From Bacteroides acidifaciens (GTDB taxonomy: Bacteria; Bacteroidota; Bacteroidia; Bacteroidales; Bacteroidaceae): a stretch of 64,000 nt of DNA. The stretch is from contig NZ_CAEUHO010000001.1 in assembly GCF_903181435.1 (NCBI RefSeq), positions 2,046,001 to 2,110,000 of the forward strand, read 5' to 3'. Below, piece after piece: positions 1 through 7,861 of the stretch (position 1 is its first letter; every line of letters begins with the position of its first letter). The notes below the pieces were generated by a model, which saw nothing but the letters and a program-made list of their open reading frames with translations, ran no database searches and was not told the DNA's origin. Both the position numbers and the translations under genes were made by a program.

Positions 1-317
1 TCGTCCAGGCTGCCTTCGAACTCCTTGTCCACCCCGATCACCAGTCCGGCATTGTTTATCAGCAAATCGATTTCAGCCCATTCTCGTGGCAACTCTTCCA
101 GTGCTGCCTCAATCTTTTTACGACTACTTACGTCACAAAGAAACGACCACGTCACCACTTTGGGATATTCCATCTTCAACTCATATATCAACTTCTCCAA
201 TTTTGAAGCATTACGAGCATTCAAAATCAAGTTCCATCCTTCTTTCGCAAATTTACGGGCACAAGCTTTACCAATTCCGCTAGTTGCGCCAGTAATTAAA
301 ACAATTTTATTATCCAT
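1..317 (-). CDS. SDR-family NAD(P)-dependent oxidoreductase (C-terminus outside window)
   Basis: Partial gene: the N-terminal 105 residues lie in the window and the rest runs off the left edge. The Rossmann nucleotide-binding motif TGATSGIG is at residues 9-16, followed by an NARN stretch that could bind NADP, a CDVSS motif and the SDR motif LLINNAG near residue 92. This fits the classical short-chain dehydrogenase/reductases, possibly the YdfG-like serine/3-hydroxy acid dehydrogenases, but the substrate cannot be read from the N-terminus. The ATG at 317-315 is preceded by a perfect Bacteroides -7 box (TACTTTTG on the minus strand, 352-345), leaving a leader of about 25 nt. The catalytic Tyr-x3-Lys lies outside the window. 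Confidence 0.85.
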   Translation of the reverse strand, partial: MDNKIVLITGATSGIGKACARKFAKEGWNLILNARNASKLEKLIYELKMEYPKVVTWSFLCDVSSRKKIEAALEELPREWAEIDLLINNAGLVIGVDKEFEGSLD

Positions 318-344
318 TATGTTTTGGTTTATAATATTCGGTAG

Positions 345-352
345 CAAAAGTA
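345..352 (-). promoter_or_regulatory. -7 promoter box (TAnnTTTG) of the SDR gene
   Basis: Reads TACTTTTG on the minus strand, a full match to the Bacteroides sigma-ABfr -7 consensus TAnnTTTG. It is 27 bp upstream of the SDR start codon. No clear -33 TTG was identified. Confidence 0.45.
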
Positions 353-477
353 CGCCTTAAGTCATATTGGTTAGTCTCGAAAGCCCGTTAAATAAGATTA
401 AACCATAAAAGAAAAAAAGAATTATAAAACTAAGCACTTTTTCTTCGTCTTCATGAACAACCTTTCGATAAAAATGT

Positions 478-485
478 TATATTTG
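478..485 (+). promoter_or_regulatory. -7 promoter box of the small envelope-protein cluster
   Basis: TATATTTG matches TAnnTTTG and lies 32 bp upstream of the YtxH-like gene. It probably drives all three small genes up to 1383, because the gaps between them are 3-32 bp. Confidence 0.4.
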
Positions 486-517
486 TTGTATCGTAATCAT
501 TTTAAATATTACAAATT

Positions 518-727
518 ATGAAAGGATTGAATGTATTAGCAGCTTTTTTGGGTGGTGCAGCCGTAGGTGCAGCCCTTGGTATTTTGTTTGCTCCTGAAAA
601 GGGAGAAGATACCCGTCATAAAATCGCCGAGATTCTACGCAAGAAAGGAATCAAGCTCAACCGCAGTGAAATGGAAAATCTCGTAGACGAGATTGCTGCC
701 GAGATGAAAGGAGAAATAGCAGAGTAA
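518..727 (+). CDS. YtxH domain-containing small membrane protein
   Basis: 69 aa. One N-terminal hydrophobic glycine/alanine-rich segment (about residues 5-25, FLGGAAVGAALGILFAP) is followed by the PEKGEDTR motif typical of the YtxH family, then a charged helix. YtxH proteins are small single-pass, stress-associated envelope proteins of unknown biochemical function. It is the first of three small genes (518-1383) on one likely transcript. The following genes are a holin-like two-helix protein and a charged 85-aa protein, a trio that suggests a joint role at the inner membrane. The ATG start follows a good -7 box with a leader of about 30 nt. Confidence 0.8.
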   Translation: MKGLNVLAAFLGGAAVGAALGILFAPEKGEDTRHKIAEILRKKGIKLNRSEMENLVDEIAAEMKGEIAE

Positions 728-759
728 GTGAGTAACAAAAGACTAAAAACAGAGCAACT

Positions 760-1122
760 ATGTTTGGGAATGATAAAAGTATTGAGAATTTTCAACAGTT
801 ATTTTTCGAGTTCAAGAAGTATTTGGAACTTCAAAAAGAATATGCCAAATTAGAATTAACAGAAAAGTTAACCATACTTTTCTCAACATTAATCATGGTT
901 TTAATACTAATTATTCTTGGCATGGTAGCCCTGTTTTATTTATTTTTCACACTGGCTTATATTTTGGAACCATTCGTAGGAGGACTCATGGCAAGTTTTG
1001 CCATCATTGCAGGTATCAATCTTGCCATCATTGCTATCATTGTCATTTTCCGGAAGCGGCTTATCATCTCACCCTTAGTCAATTTCCTCGCTAATTTATT
1101 TCTAACCGATTCAAATAAATAA
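760..1122 (+). CDS. Phage holin family / putative holin-X-like membrane protein
   Basis: 120 aa. An amphipathic charged N-terminus (residues 1-40, including KKYLELQKEYAKLE) precedes two long transmembrane helices at about 45-75 and 80-105. The pattern is that of the chromosomal 'phage holin family protein' group widespread in Bacteroidetes, which sits beside YtxH genes and has no lysis role shown. There are no phage genes nearby, so a lytic function is unlikely. It lies 32 bp after the YtxH gene and 3 bp before the next gene, indicating co-translation. The family name rests on length, topology and context. Confidence 0.65.
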   Translation: MFGNDKSIENFQQLFFEFKKYLELQKEYAKLELTEKLTILFSTLIMVLILIILGMVALFYLFFTLAYILEPFVGGLMASFAIIAGINLAIIAIIVIFRKRLIISPLVNFLANLFLTDSNK

Positions 1123-1125
1123 GTT

Positions 1126-1383
1126 ATGAGTTCGCAGACAGTACATAAATATACTTTAGAAGAAATTGCCGAACGTAAAAAGCAATTACAACATGAGATT
1201 CAGGTCCAGAAAAAAGCAATAATTACCACTACCCGCGAAATATTCGCTCCTGTTGCTCCGACAGCCAATAAGGCGGACGCCATCATGCGCTCGTTCAATA
1301 CCGGTATGGCTGTCTTTGATGGAGTGGTGATGGGGATTAAGATTATGCGGAAGGTGCGTGCGTATTTCAAGAAACTGAAATAA
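1126..1383 (+). CDS. Conserved hypothetical 85-aa protein of the YtxH/holin cluster
   Basis: 85 aa, basic, mostly helical. A predicted coiled-coil N-terminus (EEIAERKKQLQHEIQVQKK, residues 12-30) is followed by a short less polar part (about 55-70) and a basic tail. I do not recognise a named domain. Its start lies 3 bp after the holin-like stop codon, so it is almost certainly part of the same operon. A role as a cytoplasmic partner of the two membrane proteins is inference. The reverse-strand frame over this gene has no sensible protein features. Confidence 0.65.
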   Translation: MSSQTVHKYTLEEIAERKKQLQHEIQVQKKAIITTTREIFAPVAPTANKADAIMRSFNTGMAVFDGVVMGIKIMRKVRAYFKKLK

Positions 1384-1722
1384 GATGACTCATTTTTCGT
1401 ACTTATTCGTGAGGTATTAAACAACCGGAGAGGTACAATAGGTACCCCCTCATTTTCCACACACCCGTGCGCGTAATAATTAAGGTATAGAATATCAAAA
1501 ACTAATCAAAAATTCTATTATTTATCATAATTCATACTACCTGCTACATGTACATTATGTAATGCGATATTATTCGAAACACGAACAGATAGAAGTATCA
1601 AAAAAACTCATATATAAGTTTTTCTTGCGTGCACCTTATAAATATGCGGGCGCATACACATACGCATGTGTGTGTGAAAAGAGCCCCGAGAAAAGTGTAC
1701 CTACTGTACCCGTTAATAACAT
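1384..1722. other. Gene-free spacer
   Basis: About 540 bp between the 85-aa gene and manA contains no credible gene. This first part is A+T rich with small palindromic words, for example ACACAT-ACGC-ATGTGT around 1655-1670 and repeated GGTAC/GTACC words. I see no tRNA fold, no -7 box paired with a start codon and no insertion-sequence end. The rest of the gap holds the AAAGC repeat cluster and the manA terminator. Confidence 0.6.
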
Positions 1723-1796
1723 AGTGCTTTGCGAGTTCTAAAGCACTGCTTTAGCAATCGTAAAGCATAGCTTTAGCAGACATAAAGCGATGCCTT
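1723..1796. repeat. Cluster of AAAGC/GCTTT palindromes
   Basis: Three overlapping inverted repeats can be read: AGTGCTTT/AAAGCACT (1723-1730 with 1740-1747), CTAAAGCA-C-TGCTTTAG (1738-1754) and TAAAGC-ATA-GCTTTA (1761-1775). A decayed fourth unit, TAAAGCGATGCCTTA, follows to about 1796. The units can form alternative, mutually exclusive hairpins. Function unknown. It resembles in style, not in sequence, the GAAAC array at 40568-40719. Confidence 0.6.
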
Positions 1797-1849
1797 ACTC
1801 TTTCGTTTCCCTAAAGTTCTATAATGCATCATTTATCATTACATACAAC

Positions 1850-1900
1850 AAAAAGTCATCCGGCTTTGCCCGTCATTATAACAGAACAAAGTCGGATGAC
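1850..1900 (-). terminator. Intrinsic terminator downstream of manA
   Basis: On the minus strand GTCATCCGACTTTG (1900-1887) pairs with CAAAGCCGGATGAC (1868-1855) with one G-U type mismatch, followed by five T residues. It lies 24 bp beyond the manA stop codon. Confidence 0.75.
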
Positions 1901-1923
1901 CTTAACTATACGCAAATTAAATC

Positions 1924-2895
1924 TTACACGTATGTCTCCAACAACTTCACATTTCCCCCTTCAGGAGTAATAGTGATATCCTGAGTGGTAGCAGGAAGCA
2001 GGATAGACTCTCCAGCGTTGACAATCAGCTCGTTGCCTTCATTATCTCTCATTTTGCATGCACCTTCCATGCAGATAAAAATCACGAATGAGTCGAGTTC
2101 CGAGTAGTCACAACTGATTTCTTCGGTCATGTCATACAGAGAAGTCGTGAAGTAAGGGCAGGCTACCAGTTCCACCGGTTCATCCTTCACAGCATCATAT
2201 TTAGTACGGTAGTCATCCAATACTTCGTAGTTGATAGCTTCGCGGGCTAAATCGGTGTGAAGTTCACGGGTTTTGCCATTTGCGTCCTTGCGGTTGAAGT
2301 CGTAGATGCGGTAAGTTATGTCAGAGGTTTGTTGGATCTCGGCGATAAACGAACCGGCTCCAATGCTATGCACACGTCCGGCAGGCAAGAAGAATACATC
2401 TCCCGAATGAACTTCATACTCTTGCAATACATCGGTAATCGTATTGTTCAACACGCGTTCTTTATATTCTTTTGGGGTAATCTGTTCAGAAAATCCCGAA
2501 CGCAATTTAGCACCGTTGTCAGCATCTACCACATACCACATTTCGGTTTTTCCCATCGAGTTATGGCGTTTCTTCGCCAAGTCGTCCGCCGGGTGCACCT
2601 GGATTGACAAATCCTGTTGGGCATCGATAAACTTAATGAGCAACGGGAATTTATTACCGAAGCGCGCATAGTTAGCTTCGCCCACCAATTCCTCGCGATA
2701 CCTTCTTACCATATCGGTTAAGGTTAAACCTTTATCCGGGCCATTAGCCACTACGGATTCATTGTCTTCAACACCGGAAATCTCCCAGCTCTCTCCTACT
2801 CCTTTCAAGTCTGAGTTCAAATGCTTGAACGGAATAATTTTGTCGCCCCCCCAAAGCGTCTGCTTCAGAATCGGTTCGAATTTTAATGGATACAT
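1924..2895 (-). CDS. manA: Class I mannose-6-phosphate isomerase
   Basis: 323 aa, the usual length of the short bacterial class I enzymes, which interconvert mannose 6-phosphate and fructose 6-phosphate in the cytoplasm. The N-terminal KQTLWGGDKI motif (about 11-20) is typical. The zinc/active-site cupin part carries SIQVHPADDLAKK (about 97-109) and the MGKTEMWYVVDAD segment (about 113-126). A second cupin part contains HSGDVFFLPAGRVHSIGAG (about 163-181). The C-terminal third is the degenerate cupin of the family. It is transcribed away from the galactose operon, from a promoter with a TATGTTTG -7 box at 2962-2955 and a palindrome in the early leader. Confidence 0.93.
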   Translation of the reverse strand: MYPLKFEPILKQTLWGGDKIIPFKHLNSDLKGVGESWEISGVEDNESVVANGPDKGLTLTDMVRRYREELVGEANYARFGNKFPLLIKFIDAQQDLSIQVHPADDLAKKRHNSMGKTEMWYVVDADNGAKLRSGFSEQITPKEYKERVLNNTITDVLQEYEVHSGDVFFLPAGRVHSIGAGSFIAEIQQTSDITYRIYDFNRKDANGKTRELHTDLAREAINYEVLDDYRTKYDAVKDEPVELVACPYFTTSLYDMTEEISCDYSELDSFVIFICMEGACKMRDNEGNELIVNAGESILLPATTQDITITPEGGNVKLLETYV

Positions 2896-2933
2896 TTTTG
2901 TTTTTCTTGTTATAAACTTAGATTAAATTCGCT

Positions 2934-2962
2934 CGGATTGTTACAATCCGGGAGCAAACATA
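2934..2962 (-). promoter_or_regulatory. manA promoter -7 box with adjacent palindrome
   Basis: The minus strand reads TATGTTTG at 2962-2955 (TAnnTTTG). Immediately downstream is the perfect 7-3-7 inverted repeat CGGATTG-TAA-CAATCCG (2950-2934), which would lie at the transcription start and early leader. It could be a repressor operator or an mRNA hairpin; the sequence alone does not decide. Confidence 0.4.
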
Positions 2963-3150
2963 CAAAAAATAGTTTAGTTTTAAAGAAAGGGAGATGAAAA
3001 TCTTTTTGAAAAAAATCATACCGCAAAGGATAAGGCACATTAAAGTAATAAAGCTAAACTTTCCTAAACCATCTCCTATATTTAGCCAGAATAATTTGTG
3101 AGTAAGAAAGAATTTCCTTTTATTTGCAGGAAATTTTAATAATACCAGAC

Positions 3151-4248
3151 ATGAATAACACATTCCCAACAGAAGGGAATCTTTCAGGGCTCAGCCGTAA
3201 AGATTTCCAAAAGGAGATAAACGATAAGAAAACTGATCTATTTATCCTCAAAAACACAAAGGGAATGGAAGTAGCTGTAACCAATTACGGATGCGCCATT
3301 CTTTCTATTATGGTACCGGACAAAAACGGTAAGTATGCCAATGTGATTCTCGGTCACGACAGTATTGACCATGTAGTTAACAGCCCGGAACCTTTCCTGA
3401 GCACGACCATCGGACGCTATGGCAACCGTATCGCCAAAGGAAAATTCACTTTGTTCGGCGAAGAACATGAACTCACCATCAACAACGGCCCTAATTCCCT
3501 GCACGGCGGACCGACAGGCTTTCATGCCCGCGTTTGGGACGCTGTTCAGATCGATGAGAGCACAGTACAGTTCAATTATGTTTCCGCTGACGGCGAAGAG
3601 GGTTTCCCCGGGAATCTGGAAGTAGAAATGACTTACCGCCTGGAAAACGAAGTAAACGCACTGACTATCGAATACCGTGCCACAACAGATAAAGCCACAG
3701 TGGTTAATCTGACTAACCATGGTTTCTTCAACCTCGCAGGCATCGCCAACCCTACTCCTACCGTCAACAACCACATTGTCACTATCAACGCTGATTTCTA
3801 TACGCCCATCGATGAAGTTTCCATCCCGACAGGGGAAATTGCCAAAGTAGAAGACACTCCGATGGATTTCCGCACTCCGCACACCGTAGGTGAACGTATC
3901 AACGATAAATTCCAGCAACTGATATTCGGTGCAGGATACGACCACTGCTACGTACTGAACAAGAATGAAAGCGGTTCGCTCGACCTTGCTGCTACCTGCA
4001 AAGACCCTGAAAGCGGACGTATCATGGAAGTGTACACCACCGAAGCCGGTGTACAACTTTATACCGGCAATTGGCTTAACGGATTCGAAGGAGCGCACGG
4101 TGCCACATTCCCTGCAAGAAGTGCTATCTGCTTCGAAGCACAGTGTTTTCCGGATACTCCGAACAAGCCTCATTTCCCGTCAGCTACTCTGCTACCGGGT
4201 GATGAATACCAACAAATCACTGTTTACAAATTTACAGTAGAAGAATAA
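3151..4248 (+). CDS. galM: Galactose mutarotase (aldose 1-epimerase), cytoplasmic
   Basis: 365 aa from the ATG at 3151. It interconverts alpha and beta anomers of galactose. Family motifs are visible: GRYGNRIAKGKF (near residue 90), NNGPNSLHGGPTGFHARVW (near 115) with the substrate histidine, NLTNHGFFNLAG (near 190) with the second histidine, AGYDHCYVL (near 265) and the C-terminal CFEAQCFPDTPNKPHFPSA with the catalytic glutamate. There is no signal peptide, unlike the second mutarotase at 25112. A TTG at 3124 would extend it by nine residues, but that codon adjoins a probable promoter element and was not used. It is the first gene of the gal operon; the transporter starts 49 bp later. Confidence 0.93.
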   Translation: MNNTFPTEGNLSGLSRKDFQKEINDKKTDLFILKNTKGMEVAVTNYGCAILSIMVPDKNGKYANVILGHDSIDHVVNSPEPFLSTTIGRYGNRIAKGKFTLFGEEHELTINNGPNSLHGGPTGFHARVWDAVQIDESTVQFNYVSADGEEGFPGNLEVEMTYRLENEVNALTIEYRATTDKATVVNLTNHGFFNLAGIANPTPTVNNHIVTINADFYTPIDEVSIPTGEIAKVEDTPMDFRTPHTVGERINDKFQQLIFGAGYDHCYVLNKNESGSLDLAATCKDPESGRIMEVYTTEAGVQLYTGNWLNGFEGAHGATFPARSAICFEAQCFPDTPNKPHFPSATLLPGDEYQQITVYKFTVEE

Positions 4249-4297
4249 TTATCAAAAATAACTAACCTAATTTTATAAACTAACATTTTTTTGAACC

Positions 4298-5575
4298 ATG
4301 ACACAAGTAAAAAAGAGTGGTAATCTCATCGCTATTATCACAATGTGCTTTATTTTTGCGATGATTTCATTTGTTACTAACATGGCCGCTCCATTCGGTA
4401 ATATCTGGGGATTCCAATATAGTTGGGCTGCCATGATGGGAAACATGATGAACTTTGCGGCTTACCTGTTTATGGGTATTCCCGCAGGTAAGATGCTTGT
4501 CAGATACGGCTATAAGAAAACAGCCTTGAGTGCCTTGGCAGTAGGTGCTATCGGATTGATAGTGCAATATCTTTCCAGTATTTTCGGAGCAGACATCGAG
4601 ACTTTCACTTATGATGGTCAAATCGTTGCCTTGAACCTTATTATTTATCTGTTAGGTGCATTTATCTGTGGTTTCTGTGTATGTATGCTGAATACCGTAG
4701 TAAACCCAATGTTGAACCTCTTAGGTGGCGGTGGAAACAAAGGGAACCAGTTGATTCAAATTGGTGGTACCTTGAACTCACTGACCGGAACATTGACTCC
4801 GTTATTGGTAGGTGTATTGATCGGACAAGTTACCGCAGCAACAAGCATGAGTAATGTAGCTCCTCTTTTGTTTATCGGTATTGGTATATTCATTCTGTCA
4901 TTCGTCATCATTTCATTTGTTGCCATCCCCGAACCGCAAGCTAACACAGGAAACAAGAAGTTCGAACACAGTCCATTGGCTTTCCGCCACTGTCTGCTGG
5001 GCGTTATTGCTATTTTCTTCTATGTGGGCGTAGAAATCGGCATACCGGCACAGCTAAACTTCTATATCACGAACCTAGGATTCGAAGGCTCAGCAGCCAT
5101 AGGTGGTACATTGGCTGCCAGCTACTGGTTCCTGATGCTTATCGGACGTGCTTCCAGCAGCATCATCAGTGGAAAAATTTCAACTACAGCACAAATGACT
5201 GCCGTTTCCCTATTTGCCATTATCATGTTGCTGATTGCTATCCTAATGCCTGAAACAGTCACTGTAGAGTTCAAAGGAAATGAAATTCCAATGAAATGTT
5301 TCCTCATCGCAATATGCGGACTTTCCACTTCTGTTATGTGGGGCGGTATCTTTAACCTTGCCGTAGAAGGATTGGGCAAGTATACAGCTGCTGCGTCCGG
5401 CTTATTCATGATGATGGTAGTCGGTGGTGGTATCATGCCATTGATTCAAGACTTCATAGCAAAAGCAACCAACCCGATTACAAGCTACTGGCTGATTATC
5501 GCTATGTTAGTCTATATTTTATATTATAGCAAAATCGGTTGCAAAAATGTCAACAAAGATATTCCTGTGGAATAA
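4298..5575 (+). CDS. gluP: FHS-family sugar/H+ symporter (glucose/galactose transporter)
   Basis: 425 aa with about twelve hydrophobic segments, a major facilitator of the fucose-galactose-glucose:H+ symporter family. The cytoplasmic loop GIPAGKMLVRYGYKKTALSA (about 66-85) is the MFS motif between helices 2 and 3. The VNPMLNLLGGGGNKGNQLIQ segment (about 135-154) is characteristic of the FHS/GluP subgroup. The C-terminal half carries the symmetric repeat. It lies between a galactose mutarotase and galactokinase, so uptake of galactose and possibly glucose across the inner membrane is expected. The symbol follows the Brucella/Bacteroides naming of this family; substrate preference is inference from context. 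Confidence 0.88.
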   Translation: MTQVKKSGNLIAIITMCFIFAMISFVTNMAAPFGNIWGFQYSWAAMMGNMMNFAAYLFMGIPAGKMLVRYGYKKTALSALAVGAIGLIVQYLSSIFGADIETFTYDGQIVALNLIIYLLGAFICGFCVCMLNTVVNPMLNLLGGGGNKGNQLIQIGGTLNSLTGTLTPLLVGVLIGQVTAATSMSNVAPLLFIGIGIFILSFVIISFVAIPEPQANTGNKKFEHSPLAFRHCLLGVIAIFFYVGVEIGIPAQLNFYITNLGFEGSAAIGGTLAASYWFLMLIGRASSSIISGKISTTAQMTAVSLFAIIMLLIAILMPETVTVEFKGNEIPMKCFLIAICGLSTSVMWGGIFNLAVEGLGKYTAAASGLFMMMVVGGGIMPLIQDFIAKATNPITSYWLIIAMLVYILYYSKIGCKNVNKDIPVE

Positions 5576-5612
5576 TCATATATAATTTATTCACCTTTAA
5601 ACTATTAATATC

Positions 5613-6767
5613 ATGGATACAGAATACGTAAGAAGTCGATTCATTAAACACTTTGACGGAACTACCGGATTTTTATATGCTTCACCAGGCCGCATCAACT
5701 TGATCGGCGAACACACTGACTACAACGGCGGATTCGTTTTCCCCGGAGCAGTAGACAAAGGTATGATTGCTGAAATCAAACCGAACGGTACTGATAAGGT
5801 TAGAGCGTACTCTATCGACTTGAAGGATTATGTAGAATTTGGCTTGAACGAAGAAGATGCTCCACGCGCCAGCTGGGCAAGATATATTTTCGGTGTTTGC
5901 CGTGAGATGATCAAACGTGGCGTTGACGTAAAGGGATTCAATACTGCTTTCGCGGGTGATGTGCCTCTGGGTGCAGGTATGTCTTCTTCTGCAGCTTTGG
6001 AAAGTACGTACGCTTTCGCATTGAACGAGCTGTTTGGTGAAAACAAAATAGATAAATTTGAATTGGCGAAAGTTGGTCAGGCAACAGAACATAATTACTG
6101 TGGCGTGAACTGCGGTATCATGGACCAGTTTGCTTCTGTATTCGGTAAAGCAGGCAGCTTGATTCGTTTGGATTGCCGTTCACTGGAATATCAGTATTTC
6201 CCGTTCCATCCGGAAGGTTATCGTCTGGTTTTGATGGATTCAGTGGTGAAACACGAATTGGCTTCTTCTGCTTACAACAAGCGTCGTCAAAGTTGTGAGG
6301 CTGCTGTTGCCGCTATCCAGAAGAAACATCCGCACGTAGAATTCCTGCGCGACTGTACTATGGAAATGTTGAAAGAGGCAAAAGCTGACATCAGTGACGA
6401 AGATTATATGCGTGCAGAATACGTAATCGAAGAAATCCAACGCGTACTCGATGTTTGCGACGCTTTGGAAAAAGATGATTACGAGACTGTAGGTCAGAAG
6501 ATGTACGAAACTCACCACGGCATGAGCAAGCTGTACGAAGTAAGCTGCGAAGAACTCGACTTTCTGAATGATTGCGCTAAAGAATACGGTGTGACCGGTT
6601 CACGCGTTATGGGTGGTGGCTTCGGTGGTTGTACTATCAACCTCGTTAAAAATGAATTGTATGACAACTTCGTTGAAAAGACAAAAGAAGCTTTCAAAGC
6701 TAAATTCGGCAGAAGCCCGAAAGTATATGACGTAGTAATCGGTGACGGTTCTCGTAGATTGGAATAA
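5613..6767 (+). CDS. galK: Galactokinase
   Basis: 384 aa GHMP kinase that phosphorylates galactose to galactose 1-phosphate. The N-terminal galactokinase signature GRINLIGEHTDYNGGFVFPGA (about 26-46) is complete. The ATP-binding GHMP motif PLGAGMSSSAALES (about 118-131) and the C-terminal glycine-rich GSRVMGGGFGGCTINLV (about 330-346) are intact. The sugar-binding NCGIMDQFASVFG (about 168-180) contains the catalytic aspartate. It is the last gene of the mutarotase-transporter-kinase operon and is followed by a strong terminator. Neither galT nor galE is in the window, so the rest of the Leloir pathway must be elsewhere. Confidence 0.96.
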   Translation: MDTEYVRSRFIKHFDGTTGFLYASPGRINLIGEHTDYNGGFVFPGAVDKGMIAEIKPNGTDKVRAYSIDLKDYVEFGLNEEDAPRASWARYIFGVCREMIKRGVDVKGFNTAFAGDVPLGAGMSSSAALESTYAFALNELFGENKIDKFELAKVGQATEHNYCGVNCGIMDQFASVFGKAGSLIRLDCRSLEYQYFPFHPEGYRLVLMDSVVKHELASSAYNKRRQSCEAAVAAIQKKHPHVEFLRDCTMEMLKEAKADISDEDYMRAEYVIEEIQRVLDVCDALEKDDYETVGQKMYETHHGMSKLYEVSCEELDFLNDCAKEYGVTGSRVMGGGFGGCTINLVKNELYDNFVEKTKEAFKAKFGRSPKVYDVVIGDGSRRLE

Positions 6768-6790
6768 GAGATTATTCAAGATTAAATACT

Positions 6791-6828
6791 AAGAAGGGCG
6801 GCTACCGTGACGGGAAGCCGCCCTTCTT
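6791..6828. terminator. Bidirectional intrinsic terminator between galK and the GH43 gene
   Basis: A perfect 13-bp stem, AAGAAGGGCGGCT (6791-6803) with AGCCGCCCTTCTT (6816-6828), around a 12-nt loop. A-rich and T-rich flanks allow use on both strands. It sits between the convergent ends of galK and the arabinan operon. Confidence 0.85.
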
Positions 6829-6892
6829 CTCAATTAACAAAACCTAAAACCTATTATCTATTGATTTAACTAATTCCAATCTTATTATTCTT

Positions 6893-7861
6893 TTACTGTA
6901 CGCCTTCTGTTGTCATCTGTATCCTCTTCATTGTGCCGTCTTCATTGTAATACAAACGGTCAATGCAAACGGAGCGACGGAAACTTCCACCGGCGGTATT
7001 AATACCGCCATTGTGATAAATGAAATACCAGTCTCCCTTAAACTCGATGATGGACTGGTGGTTAGTATTGGAGTTACCCGCAATTTCATTCAGGATGCCT
7101 TTATATTCCCAAGGTCCTGTAACGCTACGGCTCATTGCATAGCAAATCTTTTCTGGAAATCCGGAAGCATACGAGAGGTAATACCAGTCTCCACGTTTAT
7201 GTATCCAGGGAGCTTCCGTAAAACGAGGAAGACTAACCGGAATAATCGGACCGTCCAATTCGATCATGTTCTTTTTCAGTCTGACATAGTAGCATTGGGT
7301 GTTTCCCCAATAAAGATACGCCTGACCGTCATCGTCAATAAAAACTGTCGGATCAATATCATCCCACCGAATTTTGGTATATTCGGTAGTCATGTCATTG
7401 GTGACCAATGCCGAACCGCGGGCATCAGCAAAAGGACCTGTCGGAGAATCTGAGACGGCTACACCGATAGATTTACCGGGAATCGTATTGTGTTCTACCG
7501 TTACATACCAATAAAACTTGCCGTCACGTTCAATCACCTGGCTTGCCCACGCCTCACCTTTTGCCCAACTGAAATCCTTGGCTTTTAAAGGAACGGGGTG
7601 TTCCGTCCATGTTTTCATGTCGGGAGAGGAAAAGACACACCATTCATTCAGCAGATAATGTTCCTTGGGGGGCGGACATTCATCGTGTCCGGCGTAAATA
7701 TATACTTTTCCATCATGTACCATGGCTCCCGGATCCGCCGTATATTTATATTGAATGATGGGATTGCCATTGGCAATAAAAGTAGTGTCATTCTGCGCTG
7801 ACAGCCCGGAAAAGGCTGTCAGTACGAATGAGAAAACTACGTATCTAATCTTATTTATCAT
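6893..7861 (-). CDS. GH43 glycoside hydrolase, periplasmic arabinofuranosidase/arabinanase-like
   Basis: 322 aa with a type I signal peptide (residues 1-22, ending LSAQ). The five-bladed GH43 catalytic triad is visible: general base Asp43 in YTADPGAMV, the pKa-modulating Asp in DDIDPTVFIDDDGQAYLYWGN (about 160-180) and the general acid Glu in FTEAPWIHKRGDWYYLSYASG (about 215-235). Length equals a single catalytic domain with no accessory module. Its start codon overlaps the GH51 stop by four bases, so it is the third gene of a translationally coupled minus operon. Arabinofuran activity is inferred from the locus; the exact GH43 subfamily and linkage were not determined. Confidence 0.88.
   Translation of the reverse strand: MINKIRYVVFSFVLTAFSGLSAQNDTTFIANGNPIIQYKYTADPGAMVHDGKVYIYAGHDECPPPKEHYLLNEWCVFSSPDMKTWTEHPVPLKAKDFSWAKGEAWASQVIERDGKFYWYVTVEHNTIPGKSIGVAVSDSPTGPFADARGSALVTNDMTTEYTKIRWDDIDPTVFIDDDGQAYLYWGNTQCYYVRLKKNMIELDGPIIPVSLPRFTEAPWIHKRGDWYYLSYASGFPEKICYAMSRSVTGPWEYKGILNEIAGNSNTNHQSIIEFKGDWYFIYHNGGINTAGGSFRRSVCIDRLYYNEDGTMKRIQMTTEGVQ

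Noticed and set aside
760..1122. Prophage remnant suggested by the holin-like gene
   Set aside because: No integrase, capsid, tail or lysin genes nearby; chromosomal holin-like genes next to YtxH are common.
1790..1984. 64-codon plus-strand frame at the end of manA
   Set aside because: It covers the manA terminator hairpin and the end of manA, and has no protein features.
3238..4173. 311-codon open frame on the minus strand, antisense to the galactose mutarotase
   Set aside because: It follows the codon periodicity of the real gene on the other strand, shows no protein motifs and no start context. The plus-strand protein has all mutarotase motifs.
5613..6767. Complete Leloir pathway in the gal operon
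   Set aside because: Only the mutarotase, the transporter and galactokinase are present; galT and galE are not in the window.
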